Positions 42,303 through 51,732 of a stretch of 64,000 nucleotides of DNA are shown in pieces. Position 1 is the stretch's first letter; each line of letters opens with the position of its first letter. Source of the DNA: Pyxidicoccus caerfyrddinensis (GTDB lineage Bacteria; Myxococcota; Myxococcia; Myxococcales; Myxococcaceae); NCBI RefSeq assembly GCF_010894405.1, contig NZ_JAAIYA010000009.1, positions 410,557-474,556 of the forward strand. The letters are read 5' to 3'. A program made the position numbers and the translations under genes. A model generated the notes under the pieces. That model saw only the letters and a list, made by a program, of their open reading frames with translations. It did no database searches and was not told where the DNA came from.

Positions 42303-43574
42303 ATGAAGCAGTCCCTGTGGAGCATGTTCGGTCTGGCGGGCGTCGTGACGGCCCTGGGCGCACCACTTCCCGCCTCGGCGCAGGTTCCCGCGCCCGCCTG
42401 GGTGCGGCAGCTCGGGTCGAACCTGGACGAGCAGGCCCAGGCGGTGGCCGTCTCGGGCAGCAGCGTGTACGTGGTGGGAAACACCACGGGCCAGCTCGGG
42501 CCGGAGCCGCGAGCGGGCGGCCAGGACGTCTTCATCTCGAAGTACGACACCGCCGGCGCGCTGCAGTGGGTGCATCAGCTCGGCACCAGCGAGGACGACC
42601 GCGCCACGGCGGTGGCCACCGACGCGGACGGCAACGTGTACGTGGTCGGCCACACCTTCGGCGGCTTCGACTTCTACGTGAATGCGGGCGGCCTCGACTT
42701 CTTCGTCACGAAGTACGACGCGCAGGGCAACCGCCTGTGGCTGAGCCAGCGCGGCACCGTCATGGATGACTTCGCCACGGGCGTGGCCGTGGGCACGGAC
42801 GACACGCTGTACGTCGCGGGCTACACCGGGGGCAGCTACGCGAACGGCGGCAACCCCAACAACTACGACGTGGTGGTGGCCCTGTACGACACGGCCGGCA
42901 ACCCCTACTGGCTGCAGCAGCTCGGCTCCAGCCAGAGCGACGTGGCGCAGGGCATCGCGGTGACGCCCACGCACGAGGTCTACGTGACCGGCTACACCTT
43001 CGGCAGCCTCGACGGCACCACCACCCCGGTGGGCACCGACATCTTCCTGATGCGGCTGGACATCCTCGGCACCCAGCAGTGGGTGCGGCAGGTGGGCGCG
43101 TCCGACCTCGACTACGCCACCAGCGTGGCGGTGAGCCCGGACGGCGGCGTGTACCTGGCGGGCTACACCTTCGGCACGCTGGACGGAAATCCCCAGGCCG
43201 GCACCTACGACGCGCTGCTCGCGCGCTATGACAACCAGGGCAACCGCCAGTGGAGCCGCCTGCTGGGCGGCACCCAGCCGGACTACGCCCAGAGCGTGGC
43301 CGTGGCCGCGGATGGCACCGTGCAGGTGACGGGCTACACCAGCGGCGTGTTCGACGGAAACCCCTCCGCCGGGCTGAGCGATGCGTTCCTCGCGCGCTAT
43401 GACGCCCTGGGCACCAAGCTCGGCACGCGCGTGGTGGGCACCTCCCGCCCCGACCAGGGCCGCGGCGTGGCCGTGGACGCCAGCGGCAACACGTACATGA
43501 CGGGCTTCACGTACGGCGGCCTCGGCGGCAACACCAGCGCGGGCAGCTACGACGCCTTCCTCATCCGGTTCTGA
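42303..43574 (+). CDS. secreted SBBP-repeat beta-propeller protein
   Basis: 423 residues. A signal peptide (cleaved after PASA, about residue 24) precedes seven ~50-residue repeats. Each reads roughly W.RQLG...D.A..VAV...G.VYV.GYT.G..DG....G..DAFL.RYD..G, the SBBP (beta-propeller) pattern. Probably a seven-bladed extracellular or surface propeller for adhesion or binding. No enzymatic residues are seen. ATG 42303 is chosen because the signal peptide begins there; the frame is open upstream without a ribosome site. The next gene follows after a strong hairpin. Confidence 0.85.
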   Translation: MKQSLWSMFGLAGVVTALGAPLPASAQVPAPAWVRQLGSNLDEQAQAVAVSGSSVYVVGNTTGQLGPEPRAGGQDVFISKYDTAGALQWVHQLGTSEDDRATAVATDADGNVYVVGHTFGGFDFYVNAGGLDFFVTKYDAQGNRLWLSQRGTVMDDFATGVAVGTDDTLYVAGYTGGSYANGGNPNNYDVVVALYDTAGNPYWLQQLGSSQSDVAQGIAVTPTHEVYVTGYTFGSLDGTTTPVGTDIFLMRLDILGTQQWVRQVGASDLDYATSVAVSPDGGVYLAGYTFGTLDGNPQAGTYDALLARYDNQGNRQWSRLLGGTQPDYAQSVAVAADGTVQVTGYTSGVFDGNPSAGLSDAFLARYDALGTKLGTRVVGTSRPDQGRGVAVDASGNTYMTGFTYGGLGGNTSAGSYDAFLIRF

Positions 43575-43622
43575 GGCCGGGCTGGAGCACCGGCGCCCGC
43601 GCGCACGCTCCAGGAGGTTGCA

Positions 43623-43651
43623 GGGAGGCGGGATGACACAGCCCGCCTCCC
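43623..43651 (+). terminator. candidate terminator hairpin after the SBBP gene
   Basis: A perfect 10-bp stem, GGGAGGCGGG (43623-43632) with CCCGCCTCCC (43642-43651), and a 9-base loop lie 49 bases after the stop. A T-run is absent, so termination is likely but not certain. Confidence 0.5.
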
Positions 43652-43697
43652 GCTTCCCAATCCCCCATCCACCGGGGAGGCGCGCTAGTTTCGCGGC

Positions 43698-46418
43698 ATG
43701 CGCTGGCCCCTCCCCCTCCTCCTCGCATTCGTCGCCCTCCGCTGCGCCCACGCGCCCGAGCCGGCGACGCCCGCTCCCGCTCCCGTGGCGGCGGCGCCCT
43801 CGTATCCCGAGCCGCAACCGCCCGCGCTGCGGCTCCCCGACACCGTCCGGCCCACCCACTACGCGCTGGACCTGAAGCTCCTCCCCGCCGAGCCGACCTT
43901 CTCCGGCGCCGTCGCCATCGACGTGGAGGTCCGCGAGCCCGTGCGCCAGGTGTGGCTGCACGGCCAGGACCTGGAGATAACGCAGGCCCGCGTGGAGACG
44001 GGCTCGCGCACGCTGGAGGCCCGCACCACCACCGCCAGCGACGGACGCCTCGGGCTGCTGCTTCCCGAGCCCCTCCCGGCGGGCAAGGCCGTCATCCACC
44101 TGTCCTTCACCGGCCACATCGACCGTGAGCGCAGCCGCGGCATCTACGGCGTGGAGGAGCGCGGCGAGCCCTACCTCTACACCTTCTTCGAGCCGGTGGA
44201 CGCGCGCCGCGCCTTCCCCTGCTTCGACGAGCCGGGCTTCAAGGTGCCCTGGCGCCTGCGCTTCACCGTGAAGGCCGGGCACGTGGCGCTCGCCAACCAC
44301 CCCGTCGTCTCCCGCGAGCCGCTGCCGGAGGGCCTCGAGCGCGTCACCTTCGCGGAGAGCCGCCCCATGCCCAGCTACCTCGTGGCCTTCATGGTGGGCC
44401 CCTTCGACGTTGTGGACGCGGGCACCGTGGGCCGCAACGCCGCGCCGCTGCGCTTCATCGTCCCGAAGGGCCGCGGCCCGGAGACGGCCTATGCGGCCAG
44501 CGCCACCCCGCGCATCGTGAAGAGCCTGGAGGACTTCTTCGACCAGGCGTACCCGTACGAGAAGCTCGACGTGGCGGTGGTGCCCCGCTACTGGGGCACC
44601 ATGGAGCACCCGGGCATCGTCGCGCTCGGTCAGCCCCTCACGCTCATCCGCCCCGGCGAAGAGACGCTCGCGCGCCGCAAGTGGTACGTCACCATCGCGG
44701 GCCACGAGCTGGGCCACTACTGGTTCGGCGACATCGTCACCTGCAAGTGGTGGGACGACATCTGGCTCAACGAGTCCCTCACCTCGTGGCTGGACAGGAA
44801 GCAGATGGACGGGTTCGACCCGGGCTGGGGCTTCTCGCGCGAGGCGAGCATGCACGCGCTGTCCTTCGCGCTCGACGCGGACACGCTCTCGGCCGCGCTC
44901 CCCGTGCGCAAGCCGGCGGACACGCATGACGACGTGCTCGGCGCGTTCGACAATGGCACCACCTACGCCAAGGGCTCGGCCGTCATCGCCATGTTCGAGG
45001 CGTGGCTCGGCCCGGAGAAGATGCGGGACCTCTTGCGCGTCCACATCCGCAAGCACGCCTGGGGCGTGGCCACGTCCGAGGACTTCGCGACCACACTGTC
45101 CGAGGCCGCGAGCCCCGACCTCGCCCGCTCGTTCCGGAGCTTCATCGACCAGCCCGGCGCCCCGCGCATCTCCGCCGAGTTGCAGTGCAAGCCGGGCACG
45201 CCCACGCGGCTGAAGCTGTCGCAGGAGCGCTTCCTGCCGGCCGGCTCCACCGGCAGCACGAAGCAGACGTGGTCCGTGCCCGTGTGCGTGCGCGCGGGGA
45301 CGGGCGGCGGCTCACACCGGGTCTGCACGATGCTCAGCGAGGCCACGGGCGAGCTGTCGCTGCCCATGCGCGACTGCCCGAAGTGGGTGCTGCTCAACGC
45401 GGGCGGCATGGGCTACTACCGCGCCAGCTACACGCGCGAGCAGCTCGCCCAGGTGCTGGCCGCGCCTCCGAAGAGCCTCACCGTGGAGGAGCGACTGGCG
45501 CTGCTGGCGGACGTGGAGGGCTCGGTGAGCCGGGGGGACTTGCCGCTCGGCGAGGCGCTGCGGCTCGTCCCCGCCACCGCGCATGACGAGGACCGCCTCA
45601 TCGTCCAGCGCGGCGCGCGGCTCCTCCAGCTCGTCAACGAGGACGGACTGTCCACGGAGGACCGTGCCCGCTTCCGCGCCTGGGTGGGCGGAGTCTATGG
45701 CCCTCGCGCCCGCAAGCTGGGCTGGGAGCCGAAGCCGGGCGACAGCGACGACGTGAAGCAGGAGCGCGCGCGGCTGCTGGAGCTGGCGACGATGCAGGGA
45801 GAGGACCCCGTGCTGAGCAAGGAGGCAGGTCAGCTCGCCAGGGGATGGCTGGCGGACCGGAAGTCCCTCGACCCGGAGGCAGTGCCCCTGGTGCTGGCGG
45901 TGGCCGCACAACATGGGGACAAGGCCCTGTTCGACACCCTCCTCGCCCGGGCCCGCAAGACGGAGGACCGGAACGAGCGCAGCCAGCTGCTCACCACGAT
46001 TGCCAGCTTCCGCGACCCGGCGCTCGTGAAGCAGGCGCTGCCCCTGGTGACGAGCACCGAGATGGACCTGCGGGACACGAAGGTCATCCTCACCGGCGCC
46101 TTCATGACGGCCGACACACGCGAGCTGGCCTGGGCCTTCTACCGTGAGAACTTCGACGCGCTCGCGGAGCGGCTGCGCTCGGACGAGCTGGGCTGGCTCG
46201 TCAGCCTGGTGGGCAACCTCTGCGACTCCGAGCGTCACGCGGAGGTGCAGGCGTTCCTCGCGCCACGCGTCCCCCGCCTGGAGAACGCGCCGCGCGCGCT
46301 GGCCCGGGCCGAGGAGTCCATCCGCCTGTGCGCCGAGGCAGACCGCCTCCACCGCGAGGGCGTGAAGACCTTCCTGCGCGCGCCCCCCACGGTGCCCGCC
46401 CCCACCCGTATGCGGTGA
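43698..46418 (+). CDS. M1-family zinc aminopeptidase, lipoprotein
   Basis: 906 residues. A lipoprotein-type signal (FVALRC, Cys at about 16) is followed by the N-terminal M1 beta domain. The catalytic domain has HELGHYWFGD (H336, E337, H340) and the third zinc ligand E359 in NESLTSW, the exact HEXXH-x18-E spacing. The substrate-binding GxMEN loop reads GTMEH here. The C-terminal ~400 residues are the ERAP/PepN-like helical domain. It should trim N-terminal residues from peptides in the periplasm or at the surface. The NAT gene starts 5 bases downstream. Confidence 0.92.
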   Translation: MRWPLPLLLAFVALRCAHAPEPATPAPAPVAAAPSYPEPQPPALRLPDTVRPTHYALDLKLLPAEPTFSGAVAIDVEVREPVRQVWLHGQDLEITQARVETGSRTLEARTTTASDGRLGLLLPEPLPAGKAVIHLSFTGHIDRERSRGIYGVEERGEPYLYTFFEPVDARRAFPCFDEPGFKVPWRLRFTVKAGHVALANHPVVSREPLPEGLERVTFAESRPMPSYLVAFMVGPFDVVDAGTVGRNAAPLRFIVPKGRGPETAYAASATPRIVKSLEDFFDQAYPYEKLDVAVVPRYWGTMEHPGIVALGQPLTLIRPGEETLARRKWYVTIAGHELGHYWFGDIVTCKWWDDIWLNESLTSWLDRKQMDGFDPGWGFSREASMHALSFALDADTLSAALPVRKPADTHDDVLGAFDNGTTYAKGSAVIAMFEAWLGPEKMRDLLRVHIRKHAWGVATSEDFATTLSEAASPDLARSFRSFIDQPGAPRISAELQCKPGTPTRLKLSQERFLPAGSTGSTKQTWSVPVCVRAGTGGGSHRVCTMLSEATGELSLPMRDCPKWVLLNAGGMGYYRASYTREQLAQVLAAPPKSLTVEERLALLADVEGSVSRGDLPLGEALRLVPATAHDEDRLIVQRGARLLQLVNEDGLSTEDRARFRAWVGGVYGPRARKLGWEPKPGDSDDVKQERARLLELATMQGEDPVLSKEAGQLARGWLADRKSLDPEAVPLVLAVAAQHGDKALFDTLLARARKTEDRNERSQLLTTIASFRDPALVKQALPLVTSTEMDLRDTKVILTGAFMTADTRELAWAFYRENFDALAERLRSDELGWLVSLVGNLCDSERHAEVQAFLAPRVPRLENAPRALARAEESIRLCAEADRLHREGVKTFLRAPPTVPAPTRMR

Positions 46419-46423
46419 GTACG

Positions 46424-47170
46424 ATGTTCGACGCCACTCGCTACCTGGAGCGCTTCGGCGCGGAAGCGGGCGCACCGCTCGCACGGCTGCACCGGGCCCA
46501 CCTCGAGGCCGTTCCCTTCGAGAACCTCGACATCCATCTCGAGCGCCCCATCCGGCTCGACGAGGACGCCCTCTTCGAGAAGGTCGTCCTCCAGCGGCGG
46601 GGTGGGTTCTGCTACGAGCTCAACGGGCTCTTCGCGCGCCTGCTGCGGACGCTCGGGTACGGCGTCACGCTGCTGTCGGCGCGCGTGGCCACGAAGCCCG
46701 ACGGCAGCGAGTACGGCCCGGAGCTCGACCACCTGGCGCTGCTGGTGGAGGACGCCTCCGGCCGCTGGCTCGCCGACGTCGGCTTCGGCGAGTGCTTCGT
46801 GGAGCCGCTGCGGCTCGACGAGCGCGGTGTCCAGGTGCGGGCCGGGCGCGGCTACCGGCTCGTCGAGGAGGAAGGGCGGCTCGTCTACTGGAGCGAGGCG
46901 GCGGCGGGCTGGGAGGCGCAGTACTCCTTCACCCTCGCGCCGCACGCGCTCGCGGACTTCGCCGGCATGTGCCTGCACCACCAGACGTCGCCGGAGTCCC
47001 CCTTCACGCAGCGCCGCCTGTGCACCCGCGCCACGCCCGAGGGCCGCATCACCCTCAAGGAGGGCGCGCTCGTCATCACCACGGGAGCCGGGCGCCACGA
47101 GCAGCCGCTCGCGGATGAGGATGCCCGGCGGGACGCGCTCGCGCGGCACTTCGGAATCACCCTTCGCTGA
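46424..47170 (+). CDS. arylamine N-acetyltransferase
   Basis: A 248-residue NAT-family enzyme transferring acetyl from acetyl-CoA to arylamines or hydrazines, or acting as a related amide synthase. The Cys-His-Asp triad is intact: RRGGFCYELN (C63), DHLALLV (H103) and ADVGFG (D118). N-terminal ENLDIHLERP and the later LTPHALADF-like segment fit the family. ATG 46424 is chosen 5 bases after the aminopeptidase stop, so the two may be co-transcribed. Confidence 0.92.
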   Translation: MFDATRYLERFGAEAGAPLARLHRAHLEAVPFENLDIHLERPIRLDEDALFEKVVLQRRGGFCYELNGLFARLLRTLGYGVTLLSARVATKPDGSEYGPELDHLALLVEDASGRWLADVGFGECFVEPLRLDERGVQVRAGRGYRLVEEEGRLVYWSEAAAGWEAQYSFTLAPHALADFAGMCLHHQTSPESPFTQRRLCTRATPEGRITLKEGALVITTGAGRHEQPLADEDARRDALARHFGITLR

Positions 47171-47306
47171 GCGCGTGGCGTAGGCACACCTACCTTCGTC
47201 CCGGGTCGCCATGGAATCGGCGCCCACTTGTCAGCTACCCGTCAAAGCGATACGCCTTCGCCTGCCTGCTCCGGAAGTCACGGAACACACCCCCAGAAGC
47301 GACATC

Positions 47307-47822
47307 ATGATGAACGCCGGCACAGAGGGCAGAGCCGAGCCGTACCTCCACTTCGTCGTGGGCGGTGAGCACTACGCCGCGCCCAGCGCCTGCGTGGCGG
47401 GCGTGGTGCCCGAGGCCCGCCTGGAGCCGGTGAAGGACGCGCCGCCCCACGTGCGCGGGGTGCTCGTCCAGGAGGGCGAGGCCGTGCCAGTGGTGGACCT
47501 CTCCCACCTGCTGGGCCAGGCGCTGCGCACCGTGCGCGCGCGTCCCACCGTGGTGCTGGCCCAGGTGCGCTGCTGCGGCGAGCCCCTGCGGCTGGGCCTC
47601 GCGGTGGACGGCGTGGGCGCGCCGCTGGTGCTGTCCTCGCGAGACGTGGTGCCAGCGCCCTCCTTCGGCGCCGCCATGCCGGTGGACTTCCTGGTGGGCA
47701 TGGGCCGGCACGGCGAGGGGCTGGTGCTGCTGATGGACGTGGAGCGCGTCCTCACCGAGAGCCAGCTCCACTCCGCGATTCAGCTGGCCTCGCTGGGCGA
47801 CCCCCAGGGCCACGGCAACTGA
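47307..47822 (+). CDS. CheW-like chemotaxis adaptor protein
   Basis: 171 residues with a single CheW domain. It has FVVGGEHYAAPSACVAGVV at the start, PPHVRGVLVQEGEAVPVVDLSHLLG (the conserved RGxxxxxGxxxPVxDL core), LGLAVDGVG, and LVLLMDVERVLT at the end. It would couple receptors to a CheA kinase or act in another signalling array. No cheA or receptor gene is adjacent. Starts are ATG 47307 or 47310; no clear ribosome site. Confidence 0.82.
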   Translation: MMNAGTEGRAEPYLHFVVGGEHYAAPSACVAGVVPEARLEPVKDAPPHVRGVLVQEGEAVPVVDLSHLLGQALRTVRARPTVVLAQVRCCGEPLRLGLAVDGVGAPLVLSSRDVVPAPSFGAAMPVDFLVGMGRHGEGLVLLMDVERVLTESQLHSAIQLASLGDPQGHGN

Positions 47823-47997
47823 CGCACCCGCACCTACCTCGTCCCCTACAGCACCCTCCGCGACGTTTTCGGTTGCCTGCCCGCCGCCCGGGGCCGCATG
47901 CAGGGGAAGGCCCGGAGAGGGTCACCTGTTCATCGCCGTCGGCGCCCCCTGTTTCCCTCGCGGGTGCCCCTACCGTAGACGTCAACGAGGAGAACGG

Positions 47998-50900
47998 ATG
48001 TCCCGCTTCACATGGCTGGCCGCGGTTTTCGTGCTCACCTGCCCGCTCTGGGCGCAGGCGAGGCCGGCAGCGGACGAGACTGCGCGCGGGTACGCGGCCG
48101 AGGCGCTGAAGCAGGCCTCCTCCCCCCGCGGCGCCGCCGCCCTGCTGCGGATGCACGCCCTGGTGGATGACGTGGAGGACCTGACGCCGCTCATCAGCAC
48201 CTACTCCCTCATCGCCTCGCGGCGCACGTCGGACCCGAACACCCGCGCCACCGCGCAGATGCTGCTGCTGGAGACGGAGCGCGCCCGCGGCCGGCTGGTG
48301 CGCGCCAACGAGGTGAAGCAGTGGCTGGGCTTCGTCGGCGACTACTACGTCGTCGGCGGCTTCGAAAACGAGGGCAAGGCCGGCTGCGACACCGACTTCG
48401 GCCCCGAGGCCGCCAACCTGGACCTGGCTGCCACCTACCCCGGCGCCAAGGGCCGTGAAGCCACGTGGCGCAAGCTGACCGCGAACACCACGGACGGCTA
48501 CGTGGACCTCGCCACCGCGGTGCGCCCCAACCGAGAGACGGTGGCCTACGCCGTCACCTGGCTGGAGGCGTCGCAGGAGACGCGCGTGGCCATGGGCGTG
48601 GGCACCTCCGGCGCGTTCCGCCTGTGGGTGAATGGCCAGCTCGCCGCGAAGGAGGACCGCTACAACCTGCCCCGGCCGGACCAGTCCCGCGTGTCCGTGA
48701 AGCTGCGCAAGGGCCTCAACCGCGTCCTCGTGAAGGTGTGCCAGGAATCCGGCCCGCTGGGCTTCTACCTGCGCCAGGAGACGCCCTCCGTGCGCGCGTC
48801 GCTGCCGGCGAAGGCCCCCGCGCTGGAGCGCGGCGCCGCCCCCGCGCCCCAGTCGCTGCCCACCCTCACCTCCGCGCTGCGCACCCTCGTCGAGAAGAAC
48901 CCCAACGACGCCGAGCTGCGCGGCGACTACGCCCGCGTGCTGGGCTTCTTCCGCGCCTATGACGAGCGCGAGCACACCGCCACCGTGGAGGCCACGCGCG
49001 CCGCCGAGGCCGCTCCCGGCAACGCGGGCCTGCAGATGCTGGCCGCGGGCCAGCAGCGCGATGACCTGAACGAGCGCCGCCGCTTCCTGGAGGCCGCGCT
49101 GAAGGCGGACCCGGACTCCGCGGACGCGCGAGTGGCGCTGGCCGACCACGAAATGGACCGCGGCCACCCGGAGCGCGTGGAGGGGCTGGTGGCGCCGGTG
49201 CTCCAGAAGGACCCGGACTCCGCCTCCGCCCGGCTGATGCTGGCCAATGCCGTGGAGGCGCTGAACGAGCGTCCCCGCGCGAGCGCGCTGGTGGAGGAGA
49301 CCTTCCGCCGGCAGCCCCGCGTGCCCCGCGCGGTGCGCGCCGCGGCGCAGGCGTCCCGGCAGCTCGGCCGCAACCGCGAGGCCATGGACCGGATGCGCGT
49401 GGTGCTGGCGCTGCGCTTCGACGATGTGAATACCCGCCGCGGGCTCGCCTCGCTGCTGGCGGACGCCGGCCAGGTGGAGGCCGCGCAGCGCGAGTACGCG
49501 CAGCTCGTCACCCTCAACCCCTTCGACAACGGCGCGCGTGTGCGGCTGGCGGAGCTGAAGGCCAACAACGGCGCGGTGGAGGAGGCGGTCGCCCTCTTCG
49601 CCGAGGCCCGCGCCCTCTCCCCCGACGAGCCCGAGGTGTACGAGCGCGAGGGCCGCGCCCTGCTGGCCGCCGGCCGCCGTGAGCCGGCGCTGGCCGCCTT
49701 CGAGAAGTCGCTGGCGCTGCGCCCGCAGAACCCGGGCCTGAAGGAGACGCTGCGCACCCTCAAGGGCGAGACGTCCGGCACGGGCATGCAGTACCTGGTG
49801 GACGCGAAGGGCCTGGAGAAGGAAGCCGAGGCCTACGTCCACGAGGACGCGGTGTACCTGGTGGACAGCACCTACGTGCGCGTCCAGAAGAGCGGCCTGT
49901 CCAGCCGCCTGTCGCAGATGGTGGTGAAGGTGCTCAACGCGCGTGGCGTGGACGCCTTCCGCACGCTGCCCGTCACCTACTCGCCGGACCGCCAGGAGGT
50001 GCGCATCCTCAAGGCCCGCGTGGTGAAGGCGGACGGCTCCGTGGTGGAGAGCTACGGGGAGAATGACCGCAACATCAACGAGCCGTGGACGGGCATGTAC
50101 TACGACGCCCGCGCCAAGGTGCTGTCCTTCCCCTCGCTGGCGCCCGGCGACCTGCTGGAGCTGACGTACCGGCTGGACGACACCGCGCAGGACAACCTCC
50201 TCTCCGACTACTGGGGTGACGTGGAGAGCGTGCAGGGCGTCTACCCGAAGGTGCGCTTCCAGTACCTCGTGGACATGCCGAAGGAGCGCCCCCTCTACTG
50301 GAACAAGAGCAAGCTCACCGGTGTGCAGGGCGCGCAGGAGCCGGTGGACGGCGGGCGCGTGCTCTACCGGTGGAACGCGAAGCACGTCTCCAAGGTGGTG
50401 CCGGAGCCGGGCATGCCGGGCTGGGCGGAAGTCGCCCAGAATCTCCACGTCTCCACGTACCAGACGTGGGACCAGGTGGGCCGCTACTGGTGGGGCCTCG
50501 TGAGGGACCAGCTCCAGCCCAACGCCGAGCTGCGGCAGACGGTGGACCAGGTGCTCCAGGGCGTGGACCGCAAGGACGAGCTGGCGGTGGTGCGCGCCAT
50601 CTACAGCTTCGTGGTGACGAACACGCGCTACGTGGCGCTGGAGTTCGGCATCCACGGCTACAAGCCGTACCGCGTGGACCGCGTGCTGGCGCGCCGCTTC
50701 GGTGACTGCAAGGACAAGGCGAGCCTCATCCACTCCATGCTGCGCGTCGCGGGCGTGGACAGCCGGCTGGTGCTGCTGCGCATGCGCAACCTGGGCGCCA
50801 TCGGCGAGGAGCCGGCGAGCCTCGCGGCCTTCAACCACGCCATTGCCTACGTGCCCAAGTATGACCTGTACCTGGACGGCACGGCGGAGTTCCACGGCGC

Positions 50901-51657
50901 CAAGGAGCTGCCCAGCGCGGACCGCGTGGCCAACGTGCTGGTGGTGGACCCGGACGGCAAGAGCACGTTCCTCACCACGCCCGAGGCCAAGGCCGAGGAC
51001 AACGCCACGCGGCTGACGCTGGACGTGGCGCTGAGCACCAACGGCGCCGCGCAGATAACGGGCGCGAGCACGGTGGCCGGAGAGAGCGCACCGGACTACC
51101 GCCGGGCGTACCGGCCGGAGGCCACGCGCAAGTCCACCTTCGAGCGCGCCTGGGCGCAGAGCTTCCCGGGCCTGACGGTGCAGGAGGTGAAGCTCAGCGA
51201 CACCACGCGGCTGGACGACGACGTGGCGCTGGACTTCAAGATGAACATCCCGCGCTACGCGGAGGTGCTGTCCAACGGCATGCGCTTCCTGCCCTTCGGC
51301 ACGGGCCGCACGTACCAGCAGGCATACGCGTCGCTCGCCGAGCGCCGCTTCGACCTGGTGATGCAGGGCCCGTGGCTGAACAGCTTCACGCTGAGCTACA
51401 CGTTGCCCGCCGGCTGGACGGTGGCGGAGCTGCCGCAGGCGGTGGAGGAGAACACGAAGTTCGGCTACGTGAAGCTGACCTACCGCGTGGACGGCGGCAA
51501 GCTGGTGGCGGATGGGGAGATGGCCCTCACCGCCGCGCGCGTGAAGGCGGACGACTACGCCGAGTTCCGAGAGTTCCTCGGCCGCGTGGACCGCGCCTTC
51601 GGGCGCCGGGTGCTCGTCCAGGGCCCCGGCAGCCGCACCGCGTCCGCGGCGCCGTAA
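47998..51657 (+). CDS. TPR, DUF3857 and transglutaminase-domain exported protein
   Basis: 1219 residues. A signal peptide (1-21) is followed by an N-terminal helical/beta region and TPR-like repeats from about 290 to 590. A DUF3857 beta domain spans about 600-780 (YVRVQKSGLSSRLSQMVVKVLN). A transglutaminase-like Cys-protease fold has a full triad: GDCKDKASL (C904), FNHAIAYV (H947) and YLDGTA (D960). Beta-rich C-terminal third. The architecture is recurrent in Bacteroidetes and myxobacteria; substrate unknown. The start has GAGGAGAA 4 bases upstream. Single gene. Confidence 0.85.
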   Translation: MSRFTWLAAVFVLTCPLWAQARPAADETARGYAAEALKQASSPRGAAALLRMHALVDDVEDLTPLISTYSLIASRRTSDPNTRATAQMLLLETERARGRLVRANEVKQWLGFVGDYYVVGGFENEGKAGCDTDFGPEAANLDLAATYPGAKGREATWRKLTANTTDGYVDLATAVRPNRETVAYAVTWLEASQETRVAMGVGTSGAFRLWVNGQLAAKEDRYNLPRPDQSRVSVKLRKGLNRVLVKVCQESGPLGFYLRQETPSVRASLPAKAPALERGAAPAPQSLPTLTSALRTLVEKNPNDAELRGDYARVLGFFRAYDEREHTATVEATRAAEAAPGNAGLQMLAAGQQRDDLNERRRFLEAALKADPDSADARVALADHEMDRGHPERVEGLVAPVLQKDPDSASARLMLANAVEALNERPRASALVEETFRRQPRVPRAVRAAAQASRQLGRNREAMDRMRVVLALRFDDVNTRRGLASLLADAGQVEAAQREYAQLVTLNPFDNGARVRLAELKANNGAVEEAVALFAEARALSPDEPEVYEREGRALLAAGRREPALAAFEKSLALRPQNPGLKETLRTLKGETSGTGMQYLVDAKGLEKEAEAYVHEDAVYLVDSTYVRVQKSGLSSRLSQMVVKVLNARGVDAFRTLPVTYSPDRQEVRILKARVVKADGSVVESYGENDRNINEPWTGMYYDARAKVLSFPSLAPGDLLELTYRLDDTAQDNLLSDYWGDVESVQGVYPKVRFQYLVDMPKERPLYWNKSKLTGVQGAQEPVDGGRVLYRWNAKHVSKVVPEPGMPGWAEVAQNLHVSTYQTWDQVGRYWWGLVRDQLQPNAELRQTVDQVLQGVDRKDELAVVRAIYSFVVTNTRYVALEFGIHGYKPYRVDRVLARRFGDCKDKASLIHSMLRVAGVDSRLVLLRMRNLGAIGEEPASLAAFNHAIAYVPKYDLYLDGTAEFHGAKELPSADRVANVLVVDPDGKSTFLTTPEAKAEDNATRLTLDVALSTNGAAQITGASTVAGESAPDYRRAYRPEATRKSTFERAWAQSFPGLTVQEVKLSDTTRLDDDVALDFKMNIPRYAEVLSNGMRFLPFGTGRTYQQAYASLAERRFDLVMQGPWLNSFTLSYTLPAGWTVAELPQAVEENTKFGYVKLTYRVDGGKLVADGEMALTAARVKADDYAEFREFLGRVDRAFGRRVLVQGPGSRTASAAP

Positions 51658-51732
51658 GCCATTCCAGACAGTGACGCGGCCCGCCGGTGGAAGCCCCTTC
51701 CACCCGCGGGCCGTCGTCTGTCCGGAGCCCGG

